The position numbers and the translations under genes were made by a program. The notes beneath the pieces were generated by a model. It saw only the letters and a list, made by a program, of their open reading frames with translations. It did no database searches and was not told the origin of the DNA. A DNA stretch of 64,000 nucleotides from Paguma larvata (Eukaryota; Chordata; Mammalia; Carnivora; Viverridae), in assembly GCA_030068075.1 (NCBI GenBank), contig CM057824.1, forward strand, positions 128,640,414 to 128,704,413. The letters are read 5' to 3'. Numbering within the stretch: the stretch's first letter is position 1; each line of letters opens with the position of its first letter. Of this stretch, positions 46,326 through 57,642 are shown piece after piece.

Positions 46326-49138
46326 ATGTATGCAATGGATTTTAAATCGTCTCCCTTTTGTTTAGGCACATAATCACAGAAATAGAAGTAAGTAGCCAAA
46401 TCTGTTATACTAACTGCTCGCTGTACTGATGAACGAAGAAGAAAATAATGTCACATTAACAATCGGACCGCCCGGAAATTGAGGTAATAGTACACGTGTC
46501 TGAGCACAGTCGTGCTATTTATAGTGTCTCTGCAGCCTGTTAGAATTAGCAAAATCAAAGATCCAAACTTTGCCTTGCTGACTTTTTGTCAATACTATCT
46601 AAAAGCCTCATATGCTACTTGAGGACACTATAGGATTATGTACAAGGTTATGGGATATAATCCTACTTGTGGCTGCTCTACTTTGTGGAATGTCAGAAGT
46701 TAAAACAGAAAAGTAGATAATCAATAACACTTGGTGGATATTTGAGGGATAGTGAAAGGTAGGGTTTTTTATTTTGTTTTGTTTTGTTTTTTTAATACCA
46801 AGGATTACCTAACACTTGGAGAGAAAAATCTATGGTAACAATAGATTTGGAAGTATAGCTGTCACTATTCATTAAAGAAATTCACAGATTTAAAACAGAG
46901 TCTCTTTGTATATGAAAGAGCTTAACATTGTAGCTGTCTTATTTATAATAAGGACAGACAAATATAGCGATACCTATTTAGAAAAGCAACTCATTTCAAA
47001 AATATTTTTACCTAATACTCTGGCTGTTTTCTGTCTTTGGTTCCTGTAATTTTAGAAAGTTTTATTCTGAATTTTTGTGAATTTTAAAATTATTCCGATG
47101 ACACCCAATGAATAGTTTGTCTTTTCCAAGAAGCAGAGTTTCTGAAATACAGTGGATACATATTTGTATTCATGTGTGATGTTTATTTGTTCATTTTGTG
47201 CAAAGCGGAGTTCTAGATCATATCAAATTGCAAAGCATCTTCCTCTCGCATACATCTCAGAATGATCTCATCATGCTCCCAAAGCAGTCTGCACTCAGTG
47301 CAATCACTCAAAGTGAGCATCCGCGTGTCTGCTCCCATTTAATTTAGCGTTCAGTGCTGGTACTCTCACATCCTTACACCAGTCCGGTTTTGAATAGGCG
47401 TGACATGGTGATGACTGGTGACATATCGAGGATTACTATGCATTGAAAAATAATAAGCATAGATTTTGATTGCCATTTCTTTTTTCTTTTCTTTCTCTCT
47501 TTTTTTTTTTGTTCCAAGATGCAGAGAAATTTGCAGTAAGTGACTGTATATTTGAGAAGACTGAAACTGTACTAGGTCATTAAGACCATGTTCACCACGT
47601 GGAACCATGAATAGCTGTGGCAGATGGTAAGGCACTTCTGTAAAAATGCATTATTTTGTTTGTGCTTCCAGGGGAAAATGGTGAGACTGAGTTTGGATTT
47701 CCCAGAAAAAAATTTTTTTTCAGTGTGACAGATACATTTTTAAAACTCCTATAATGATGATTGAAATTAGTTGGGTCTATGATTTTGAGAGATCAGATGT
47801 TTCAGAAATTAAGTGAAATAAAAAATAATCAAAAGTTCTACTTCTTACTGATCTGTAGAAATAAGTAAAATGATCACTCTCTTCATGGAAAGCATTATCA
47901 GGCTCTTTTCTAGCATGAATAAGTTGTTGTTCTGAATGTTTTCCTTGTAAAAATGATGCGCCATAATATGTGGGCAGTTTGGGGGCATTCAATGATTATT
48001 TCTTAAATGAAAATTGGTCAAGCCAGATACTGTGTATGTTAGATTTTAGCGATATGAGGTAGCCGTGGAATTTGTGAAAGGACACCGACAGTCGTAAAGA
48101 AAAAGTTTCTATCTATGGGAAACAGGGTTCCTTCAGAGTAAGGGAAGAGTTTGCTTATTCATAAGGTTGATATTCGGGTATGTGATCTCAGCAAAGGTTT
48201 CCAATATCCACTTGAGTTGTCAAGAAAACTATTTACCATAAAAAAAAAAAAAAAGCTAGAGGGGACTGTTCAAAATTTGGGCTAATCCTCTATTTAGCTA
48301 AAAAATAATTGACTTAATTATTACCAGGCAACAATTTACTGATATGTCAAAGAAATCCCAAATAATGTTTTTAATCTATCATTTAAAATTTGTCACCCTC
48401 CTCCGAAAGAATTATTTCATTTTATAGTGCTCTAAGAAGGGATTTCAATCTTTGGTCTCTGAGTCAAGCCATATTTCTGTGGGGATAGAAGTTAGATAAT
48501 CTGAAGTGCTAACTGAAATATTTTGGTATCATTTCCCTCAGTTGTTACCTGGAACAACTAGGCTAGAAATGTTGAAGTTTTCCATAGGGCAAACGTGACA
48601 GTGTGGCCCACAGAGGTAAGAATGAGGTAGGTGTGGCATCCTTCACATTTGATCATTTTCTCTAGTCACAGGATAGCCTTTCCCATTCATATCAGTCAAT
48701 ACTGTGAGATATTGCAAGCTTTTTCATTCAGCAACCTAGCAATAAGTATGTTTGGCATGACTGGTTGTAGCAGAATTGAAATCCTGGAATGTATTTTAGA
48801 TGACGGGAGATTAAGCTTAGTTGCCAAGCTTTGACTGAGATTCTAGAAGTGGCACCAGGAATGGACCACTTGCTTTTGATAATACATATTTCCCTCCAGA
48901 GTAACGGCAAGTACTAGATTAATGCAGGAAAAATGTCCCAGAAAAAGCCAAATTGAAAGCATTGTAGATAACGAGGGGTCAAAGACACAAGCAGAGACTT
49001 GAGCACAGAGCTTTTTTTTTTTTTTTTTTTAATCTATAGAAAGTTCTGCTTCTTGCTTACTTTAACTTTTGATAGATTGGCCCCTGGCACTTTTGTTTAA
49101 GGGCATCTTAAAAGCATAATGCATTTTCTAATACCTTC
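46326..49138. other. Repeat-poor block, no recognised gene
   Basis: About 2.8 kb without a repeat I can name, other than an A tract at 48240-48254, a T19 run at 49012-49030 and short (TTTTG)n at about 46772-46791. The frames here are 60-89 residues and look random. A low-repeat block like this could hold conserved non-coding elements; I saw no clear motif cluster. Confidence 0.4.
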
Positions 49139-49402
49139 GCAACTTTTGTTTTTATTTTATTTTATTTTTTAAATTTTAATGTTTATTTATTTTTGAGAGA
49201 GAGAGAGACAGACAGAGCATGAGCAGAAGAGGGGCACAGACAGACAGGGAGACACAGAATCTGAAACAGGCTCCAGGCTCTGAGCTGTCAGGACAGAGCC
49301 TGACGCAGGGCTCGAACTCAGGAACAGTGAGATCATGACCTGAGCCGAAGTTGGACGGTTAACCGACTGAGCCACCCAGGCGCCCTGCAACTTTTGTTTT
49401 TA
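49139..49402 (-). mobile_element. CAN SINE (SINEC_Fc type), antisense, exact target duplication
   Basis: Reverse full-length SINE between identical gcaacttttgttttta copies at 49139-49154 and 49387-49402. The tail complement contains (ATTTT)n. Recent insertion. Confidence 0.96.
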
Positions 49403-50304
49403 AACATATATAACTGTGCTTTTTTGGAAAAATAATTTACTTATCTGATATCCAGCATTTCTTTGCCATTTTATTTAAAACAATGCAAAGATCCTTCCAC
49501 TGCAACTGCTGGTTTTATTCAATGTTGTTACTCCCAGGTGTATTGTATTCCAAATAGGTTTTTCCTCTTGTTGATAAATGTCTTGGCTTTTAGTTTGAAT
49601 GTTGAAATAGCAGAGAAGGTAGTCAATCAAAATGTACTTCTGTGCATTCAAATGAACCTTTTGGAAAAATGAGTAAGATCAAAATCTTTAAAAGGCCCTA
49701 GTATGTTCACTAACTGCAGAAGTGATTAATCTTTTTACCCTGATGTTGGCAGTAGCCATAAAGTGCATGCAATTAAAGTCTATAATGACATATTTCTATG
49801 GCATGCACTGTGAAGCTGTCCAAGAGATGATAGGATAGAAAAAAATAGGATATGTACACAATGCTCTCCAAATGAGATTTCTTAATAAATGTGTTCAGGA
49901 CCATACAATTTGGACACATTCAATGGTTTTGTCAAATATTTGTTTGTAATAACTGTTTTTCTGCCCCAGTACCATGTTAACTTTTAGAATAATGAAAGGC
50001 AATACTTCTTTTTAATCATCTGACTGATTTCTAGTTTAAGTGAATAAACATCTTAAATAGACTTTTAAACATGGAGATGAGTGATGGTTAAGACACTATC
50101 AGTAAGAGACAACATTTTTGCTGTTTTGTACAAAAAGGAAAGGCCAACACGTAAGCATTTTAAGTTCTAAATTATTTGAAAATTATGCATGAAAGAAAGG
50201 TTCTTAATCATTTACAGATCTTTTTTAATCTTTCTATTTATTCTATTCTGTACCTTTTGCAAAAGCTACTAGTTTTTCCTGAGTATCTATTCTTTTAAGG
50301 AGTA
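49403..50304. other. No recognised feature
   Basis: AT-rich unique-looking sequence. The frame at 49463-49672 has no family features. Confidence 0.45.
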
Positions 50305-50650
50305 ATGCAGCCTGCATGTACCGGGCTGCCCTGGAGACAGCACTTCCCAGTCTCCTTCGTGTTTGGCTCTAACCCTGCATTTAATTCCTGGCCAATGGGG
50401 CATAAACAAATGTGCAAGCCATTTCTAGGAAGGAGAAGCCTTCTTTTCTCACATCTTCCTTCCTTAAAACCGGAATGTTATTGTAATGATGGGCTCTAGA
50501 TCAGTCACTTTGGAGCACACGGTGGAAGCTAAGGATTGAAGATGGCGGAACGGCAATGCACGCTGGGTCAGTGATGCCTGTGGAATTGGAGTGTGATCCC
50601 CTGCCTACTGAGTTTATGAGAAAGAGAAACAATGTGTAAGACATTGTTTT
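50305..50650 (+). repeat. Possible ancient interspersed repeat (unassigned)
   Basis: Less AT-rich. The order ttcctggccaatggggcataaac, tttctaggaaggagaagcc, gattgaagatggcggaacgg, gaaagagaaacaatgtgtaag resembles an old mammalian repeat containing ctggccaatgggatgtaagc and gaggatggcggagc. I cannot name it, and a unique sequence is possible. Confidence 0.4.
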
Positions 50651-51157
50651 CTGTAACTCAGAGTTGAACTTAAAGCTAATTCATAAGGAAATCTTTTAAA
50701 AACTGTATCACGATAAAGAGGTAGTTGGCGTCACTTTCGAAGTGGCATTTGGTACTTAGCATGCACCTTTCTTTACAGAGAATATACACATTGAAAATGT
50801 TAAATTAGTGGTATGGAGTGAATTGACCACATTTATGCTTGAAAACTAATTTTCAACTCACTTTATTCTAACTAACATAATTATCTAGAATTTAGAGAAG
50901 GATAAGGTATAGGGATATAGAAAAGTTGCTCCTTTTACACTGAAAATAAACTGTTCAGAAGTCAGACAAAAATGTGATAGCTGTCAGCATTGAAAGCATG
51001 GCCTTAAAGTTTATATTGTAACTTAATAGACAAGATAGGAAGTATGAGAGTGTATATAGCACTAAAATGGAATAGAAGTGTAGACACAATAGAGAATGAG
51101 CAGGAGGTAGAAGTGTCTCAAAGCATGAGTAATATTGTCAGTAGAACTGGTTCTTTC
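50651..51157. other. No recognised feature
   Basis: AT-rich sequence up to the L1 target site. Confidence 0.45.
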
Positions 51158-52181
51158 ATTCAATGTCCATTTCTTAACTGGATTATTTGTTTTTGGGGTA
51201 TTGGTTTTGGTAAATTCTTTATAAATTTTAGATATGAATCTTTACTCAGATATGTCATTTGCAAATATCTCCTCCCATTCCTTAGACTGCCTTTTAGTTT
51301 TGTTGATTGTTTCCTTCATTGTGCACACCCAGATGACTAACAAACACATGAAAAGATGCTTGACATCACTCATCATCAGGGAAATACAAATCAAAACCAC
51401 CACGAGATACCACCTCACACCTGTCATAATGGCTAAAATTAACAACCCATAGGAAACAACAGATGTTGGCGAGGATATGGGGAAAAGGGAACACTTCTAC
51501 AATGTTGGTAAGAATGCAAACTGGTGCAGCCACTCTGGAAAACAGTATGGAGGCTCTGCAAAAAGTTAAAAATAGAACTACCCTATGGCCCAGAAATTAC
51601 ACTCCTAGTTTTTTACCCAAAGGTACAAACATACAGATTCAAAGGGCTACATGCACCTTGATGTTTATAGCAGCATTATCAACAATAGGCAAACTATGGA
51701 GAGAGCCCAAATGCCCACCGACTGATGAATGGATAAAGAAGTGGTTACTCAGCCATCAAAAAGAATGAAATCTTGCCATTTATATTAACATGGATGGTGT
51801 TAGAGTGTATTATCATAGGGGAGATAAGTCAGTCAGAGAAAGACAAATACCATATGATTTCACTCATATGTAGAATTTAAGAAACAACACAGATAAACAT
51901 ATGGGAGGGAAAAGAGAGAGAGAGAGGGAGAAATACACCATAAGAGACTCTTAATGATAGTGAACAAACTGAGGGCTGATGGAAGGAGGTGAGTGGGGAT
52001 GGGCTAAATGGCTGATGGGTATTAAGGAGGGCACTTGTTATGATGAGCACAAGGTGTTGAACGTAACTGATGAATCACTAAATTCTCCTCCTGAAACCAA
52101 TACTACTATTTGTTAACTGACTAAAATTTAAATAAAAATTTGGAAGAAGGAAAAAAAGAACTGAAGAATAATTCAATGCCC
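51158..52181 (+). mobile_element. 5'-inverted (twin-primed) felid-type L1
   Basis: The first part (about 51166-51328) is L1 ORF2 in reverse: ccatttcttaactggattattt, tgtcatttgcaaatatctcc, ttgttgattgtttccttcattgtgca. From about 51329 the L1 is forward: cccagatgactaacaaacac, cacctgtcataatggctaaa, onward to the 3' end (aactgactaaaatttaaataaa) and a tail near 52150. The two pieces are adjacent in the L1 map, with roughly 40 bases missing at the switch. Flanks attcaatgtcc (51158-51168) and attcaatgccc (52171-52181) are a likely target duplication. ORF2 is broken throughout. Confidence 0.86.
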
Positions 52182-52329
52182 TGGGATATTTTCTCCTTTT
52201 ATAGCTTTATTTTATATTGGAATATTTTGCTTTTTACTTATTTTTTTTATTTTTAATTTCCATTTTGAAATAGTTATTCGAAACAACAAATAGCTGTTTG
52301 AAATTACTTACTTGAAAAAAATATATACA
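52182..52329. other. No recognised feature
   Basis: Short T-rich stretch between the L1 and an old L1M. Confidence 0.4.
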
Positions 52330-52830
52330 AAATAGAGACAGTACAAAGAATTCCCAAATATACTTCATACTGTTTTTTCAAATGTTAGCAACATTCATAA
52401 CCACAGTGCAATGATCAAAACTGGAATATTAATACTGATATAATAATAATATTCCACACTCTATTTACCCTATTCAAAGACTAGTGTTTGTCTTAATAAA
52501 GACCTTTCTATAGGCTGATATTTAACTTAGGGGCACACGTTACACTCAGTCATCATTTATTCTTAGTCTCCTTCAACCTAGAACAGTTCCTTGCCTTTCA
52601 TTTTTATGACGTTGAAACTTTTGAAGAATTCTGGTCCAGAATTTAATAGACTATCCCTCAATATCTGGTATTTGTTCATAATTATATTCAAATTATATGT
52701 TTTTTACAAGAATACCACCACCAGAACGATTCTGTGTCTTTCTTGGTATTTTGTATCAGGAGGGACATGAAACTGATACATTCTACTACTGATGATATCC
52801 ATTTTGATCATTTGATTAAAATATTGCTTA
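52330..52830 (-). mobile_element. L1M-type LINE 3' UTR, antisense
   Basis: gacagtacaaagaattcccaa, aaccacagtgcaatgatcaaaa, ttagtctccttcaacctagaac, tgaagaattctggtccagaa and agggacatgaaactgatac follow the antisense 3' UTR of a mid-age L1. Confidence 0.62.
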
Positions 52831-53133
52831 CAGTACTAGAAACGAATGTTGTAATTTTCATTCTAAAATGGATTTAAGTTGGTTCATCTCTATGTTTTTT
52901 TTTTTTCCCATTAATCATTCAAATTAAGATGCTGACTCCTGCAAGTCAAACAGAAACAGGATTTTCCTGTCAAACTTAACAGACAACTGGACCAAATATG
53001 TGAAACATTATTTTTTTTTTTATAAATGGACAGTAGATGGTGCAACACCATAGTTACCAAGAGAATGGAAACAATAGAAATAAGACTAATGATGGCATCA
53101 GCTCAATTACTTGGAAGAATTTTCAAGTTACTT

Positions 53134-53374
53134 CAAAAACAATGGAGAGGGGCGCCTGGGTGGCTCAGTCGGTTAGTCGGCCGACTTCGGCTCAGGTCAT
53201 GATCTCACGGTCTGTGAGTTCGAGCCCCACATCGGGCTCTGTGCTGACAGCTCAGAGCCCGGAGCCTGCTTCAGATTCTGTATCTCCCTCTCTCTCTGCC
53301 CTTCCCCTGCTCACTCTCTGTCTCTATGTCTCTCAAAAATAAATAAACGTTAAAAAAAACCACGATGGAGAAAA
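53134..53374 (+). mobile_element. CAN SINE (SINEC_Fc type), near consensus
   Basis: Forward full-length copy, ggggcgcctgggtggctcag, with the pol III A-box-like tggctcagtcggtta and B-box-like gagttcgagcccc both intact. Tail aaaaataaataaacgttaaa. Flanks aaaaacaatggaga and aaaccacgatggaga are an approximate duplication. It is the closest to consensus in the window; the tRNA-Lys-like head is a SINE promoter, not a tRNA gene. Confidence 0.94.
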
Positions 53375-53407
53375 CAATTGGTCAGCAATTCTTAAGAAAT
53401 GTAATCA

Positions 53408-53675
53408 AGAAATAAATATTTACCAGGGAGCTTGGGTGGCCTGGTCAGTTAGGTGTCCGACTCTTGGTTTTGGCTCAGGTCACGATCTCACAGTTCATGC
53501 CAGTCCTGCCATCACTTCCTGGGCTGGTAGTATGGAGCCTGCTTGGGATTCTCTCTCTCTCTTTTCACTCTCTTCCTCTCCCCCCCCCCACACACACTCT
53601 CTCTCTCAAAATAAATAAATAAACATTTTTTCCCAAAAACTGCAAAGAAAAAAAAAAAGAAAGAAATATTTACCA
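53408..53675 (+). mobile_element. CAN SINE (older type) with near-exact target duplication
   Basis: Forward SINE (gggagcttgggtggcctgg, cttgggattctctctctct, C-rich run at 53581-53589, tail caaaataaataaataaac). Flanks aagaaataaatatttacca (about 53408) and aagaaagaaatatttacca (about 53658) form the duplication. It lies 35 bp after the previous SINE, in the same orientation. Confidence 0.92.
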
Positions 53676-54124
53676 TTGGACACTGAAATTTGGGGAGTTA
53701 TTTGTTAACCAGTAAAGGTGACTAGCATAGCAGGATATGTTTGCAAATAGGGGTTTCTTTTTAGCAATCTATAAATAGATTTGCAGTTCTAATTTTAAAA
53801 CCCCAAATCATCATTTTGTCTTGAAAAATGGACACTGAGGGAAGGATAATAACAGAATACAGAGAATCTCCAAAGGTGTGTAACAAGAAATGCATGCTAA
53901 GGGGTAGCATGTCATCATCCCTCTTAGAAGGTTTTTTCTAAGTGATTTCATAACCAAGTTACAATGTGTTTATTGGAAATCTTGAGAACAACACATTCTA
54001 TGGTTCAGAAAACAATTCCGTCTAAACTCTTCCATATACTTTCCCTTCTGTTTCCTTCACCATTTTCGATTGGCCATAAGATTTCCCACGACAACCATGC
54101 TGTAGGTTTTAAAACATATCACAA

Positions 54125-54157
<33 letters not shown>

Positions 54158-54480
54158 CACTACTGTTTTATCAGCAATTGTCACTAATTAGCAGTGGGAT
54201 TTAGGTCTATTTTCCAACTCTATAATCTGTCAGTCTCCTTTAAAATACAGAAACATTCAACAAGTGAATTTTAATACTCCACTTTCTTACATAAAATTTA
54301 TTTTTCTTCTTATGAACTGGTTTTGATGGATAAATTACAGTATTAAAGAGAGGAGTTGACACATTAAAAGGAAATATTGCACAATTTATTAGATAAGTAA
54401 ATTTCTAGTCTTTTTTGAGTCAGTTCAAATATAACTGTCAGAATCATCTTCTCAGCCTACACTGCCATTATGGAAGTTAG
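53676..54480. other. No recognised gene; CA microsatellite
   Basis: AT-rich sequence containing the CA run at 54124-54154. The 75-residue frame at 53964-54191 runs through the microsatellite and is not coding. Confidence 0.45.
54124..54154. repeat. (CA)n microsatellite
   Basis: About 15 uninterrupted CA units. Likely polymorphic. Confidence 0.95.
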
Positions 54481-55269
54481 GAAAACTCAGATCGTGATAA
54501 GTAACACTGGACTTACTTCTGAAAAATGATTTCTCAAGACATCGGATATCAGTAAATTTAGCACAATGATCCTGAGAGACAGGAAGCCAATCCGTGGAAC
54601 CCGATAATTATAGTGTTCCTGGTTTGATAGAATTTCCAGGACATTGAGAAGGGTAAGAGAACTTACAAGATATCCTGAGTTGTTTTGGACATAGAGCTGA
54701 GACACAAGGGAGAGCATCTTGGTAGAGTTCAAAGAGTTGAGCACTGGAGAGGAGAATTCAGAAGAGAGAGAGAAATTGACAGAGAGGGAGAGTGGGAGAG
54801 AAGAAAGGGGAGAAGAAGAAGGGGAGAGGAAGAAGGAGAGAGTTAACACTGGAGATTTGTACGGAGTCACCTATATTATGCAGGAAAGTACTGATCACGA
54901 CATGTATGTGAGAGAGCTCCTCTAGGCTGAAAAGATGGAGGGAGAGAGGGGAACATCTGAACAGATTACAGAGAAAGGTACCCAGGGCTCCTACAGAAGA
55001 GGGAAAAGTATTTGTCTCTATCACTTACACTGAAATCTGCACAAGTCATGGATCTTTGGTAGATTATTCAGTATTCATTAATGAAAAAAAACAGTGATGA
55101 TGAAATAAAGTGTGAAGTTTAGTTAACATTATTGCATCAACATTAATTTCTTAGATTTGATAAATATATCATGGTTACATAAGCTGTTAAATTAGGGAAA
55201 GTTGAAGAAAAGATTTAAGGAAACTCTTTGTTCTAAAGCCTCTTAGAAATTATTTGTAAATTTAAAATT
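54481..55269. other. Unassigned sequence with a long purine tract
   Basis: The base composition here is richer in G and A than the flanks. The minus-strand frame of 127 residues at 54487-54870 is long because the purine tract gives a Ser/Leu/Pro-rich, stop-free complement. It is not convincingly coding. The region may be an ancient LTR or ERV-derived repeat, but I cannot place it. Confidence 0.4.
54794..54842 (+). repeat. 49-base uninterrupted purine tract
   Basis: Only A and G from 54794 to 54842. It is part of a wider purine-rich stretch (about 54761-54842) interrupted by ttgac and single pyrimidines. The opposite strand is pure CT. Confidence 0.93.
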
Positions 55270-55329
55270 ATTTCAAAATAAATATAAAGAAACAAACAGG
55301 CAAGCCCAAATGAAAGCGAGCTTTTAAAA

Positions 55330-56040
55330 AAGACTTAATACTCCCATCAAAAAATATGATATCCCAATGGCGAATAAACATGCAAATGCACTCAATTTTA
55401 TTAGTAATTACAGAAATGCAATTTAATACCACTCGTTTCCACTGGAATAGCTAAAATAAAATGAGATAACAATAATAGTAAGGCAAATAGAGAAAAATGG
55501 ACAATACCAGGTAGAGGCCAGGATGCAGAAACTGGAATGCTCGTTCACTGTTTTGGGGAATAAAAGTTGGCACAATTGTTTTGAAAAATTGACTGTATTA
55601 TTTACTAAGTCTGAACATAGGATTGCACTATATACTATTAGGTCAAGTTCTAGGTGTACACAAAACATAAATAAATATGTAGCATATATGTTCTTTACAA
55701 GAATACCCTTACATCATCAAAATTGCTTGTATAAGAAAGTACCTGCATGCAAAAATGTTGTTTGTAGTCATATCCCAATAATACACTGTACTGTATTCAG
55801 CTTTGATGAAGTTCAAACAGGCGAAAACAATTCTGATATTAAGTCAGGAGAGTGGCTCCTATGAGCAGGAGGGTAGAATAAACTGGAAGGGATGAGGAGA
55901 GGGCTTGTAGGGGATAGTAATGCTCCCATTTTTGAACTATGTAATAGTTACATGGATGTGCTAGCTTCCTGAGCTGTTAACAAGCCGTATATTTTTATAT
56001 CTGCCCTTTTCTCTATGTATGCTATAAAGAAAAAGGTTAA
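55330..56040 (+). mobile_element. Old L1M-type LINE 3' end, sense
   Basis: gcagaaactggaatgctcg, aataaaagttggcacaattg, caagaatacccttacatcatc, gaagttcaaacaggcgaaaac, gtcaggagagtggctcc, gaactatgtaatagttacatgg and atgtatgctataaagaaaaagg follow, in order, the sense 3' end of an old L1. It is one of the few old L1s on the plus strand in this window. Confidence 0.6.
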
Positions 56041-56044
56041 ATCT

Positions 56045-57642
56045 ACTTAATAAAAAGCACATTTCTAAATTATTTAATCTTCTCTATACTTCTTTCTTCT
56101 TTGGTTTGCTTTTCAGCTCCCAAGAGTATCAATGCACTGCTTCAACAGCAATGAATATCTGTGAATAATTATAGGAGTGAATATTAGTAACTACTAGGAA
56201 GTCATTTATACAACTTATTAGGCTGAAAGATTCTGTTTGACTTTATATAGATATCTCCTCTCATTCCCTCCTATAATTTAAAAATATACAAACACCTATC
56301 TACTTCTAATACTTGCCCATTAGACTGTATCCACAAAACTAATATTAAATGAAAGTCAGATAAAAGTGGAAGCAGAATGTATCCATCCCAGACTCATTAG
56401 AGTGGTTCATACATGAACCTAATTCTTAATTTCCGCGGGATTGTATTTCTGACTTGTTATTGACAAAGAGGTCAGGGCTAACCTTTTTATGTCTGCAGAT
56501 AAAAATAACATGTCCTGTAGGCAAACGATACCTCTATTTTATTTTTCTTCGAATTCTTCCAAGAAAACATCATGTCATTAATTTGTCAGATTTCTCAAAG
56601 GCTGTCTCCTGGGAGATTAAAAAATAAGCTGTCATTAGAAATTTTTGCTCTATTCTACAGGTGACTGTGATTAGAATTTCATTTTCACACAGCCAGTACT
56701 GGATCTAGGTTTTGTGAGGACTGAAACTTATGTAATTTTCCAGGAACTTTGTTAAAAAAGAGAAAATATATTATTTTTTGCAGATTTTAAGAAACATACG
56801 GTGATGCGAACATATTGCTAGACCCCCTTCTGGGGAACTGGCCCAATTTAAAAGAAACTTTTGTTTAACAGTAAATATGCTTTTGTAGTCAGCCTAGAGC
56901 CTTGAGATGATCAGGTGTCAAAGGGAGGACACCTGCAATGGAGAAACAAGCGGTGTAAATAAATGAAATGATCTATGTGTAAAAAAAATAATAATGCAAG
57001 TGTGATTACAAATGGCAGCTTGTAGCCTCATCATTGAAGTGATAATGGGGAGTCACGTGACATTGCACTGCCTAGTACAGTGGAGAGCGACCAATATTCA
57101 AATCCACCTAAATTGTCATGTAATTCATTTTCCCCTATTGAACAAATCAAAAGAAATGTAGATTTTATTATGAAAGTTTCCATTTTTGAAAAATATTAGT
57201 GACAACTTCAAACTATTTCTCCTTGAAAAATATTTCCTTTTGAATGCAGAACATTGGACTTGCACCAAGTCTAACACACATGAAGGTACTTAGAACTCAC
57301 CAAACATGACCCTATGACTAGTCTCAGCCAAGGGTTGAGGCTAACGTGGTGACTAGATCCTGAAGATTTTACTTTTTATAATGATTTAAATGAGAATATA
57401 GTACCACGCTGCCTGCCAAAAAATGCAGGAGGCTTCCTGAGATCTGTAATAACTTAAATTTAGGGAATTGTGATGAGATGGAGAAAATCCAGTGGATTAC
57501 CATGAAAATTGAGGTAGGCACTATTGTTTGGTCTAAGCTCTCTTCACCTTTGTTAGTTTTTTTTTTTTTTTTTGATGAATCCAAAAATACTAAGTGAGTT
57601 ATGGATCCTACTGTCTATGTTAGAAGTTCACCTTTAGTAACT
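56045..57642. other. Repeat-poor block, no recognised gene
   Basis: About 1.6 kb with no clear repeat apart from a T17 run (57557-57573). The phrase ttcacacagccagtactggatctagg near 56684 may be a small MIR core. No credible reading frame. Confidence 0.4.

Noticed and set aside
53160..53230. tRNA-like sequence with A and B boxes
   Set aside because: It is the tRNA-Lys-derived head of a SINE. It lacks an intact tRNA fold and is repeated across the window.
53037..53342. 101-residue plus-strand frame ending in a Ser-rich segment (AWVAQSVSRPTSAQVMISRS)
   Set aside because: It is the translation of a CAN SINE. The same peptide pattern recurs in many SINE copies on both strands of this window (for example 1260-1508, 27449-27667, 42865-43077, 43270-43452, 49187-49390).
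54487..54870. 127-residue minus-strand frame
   Set aside because: Its length comes from the pyrimidine complement of a purine tract (Ser/Pro/Leu-rich). There is no domain, and no splice or conservation evidence.
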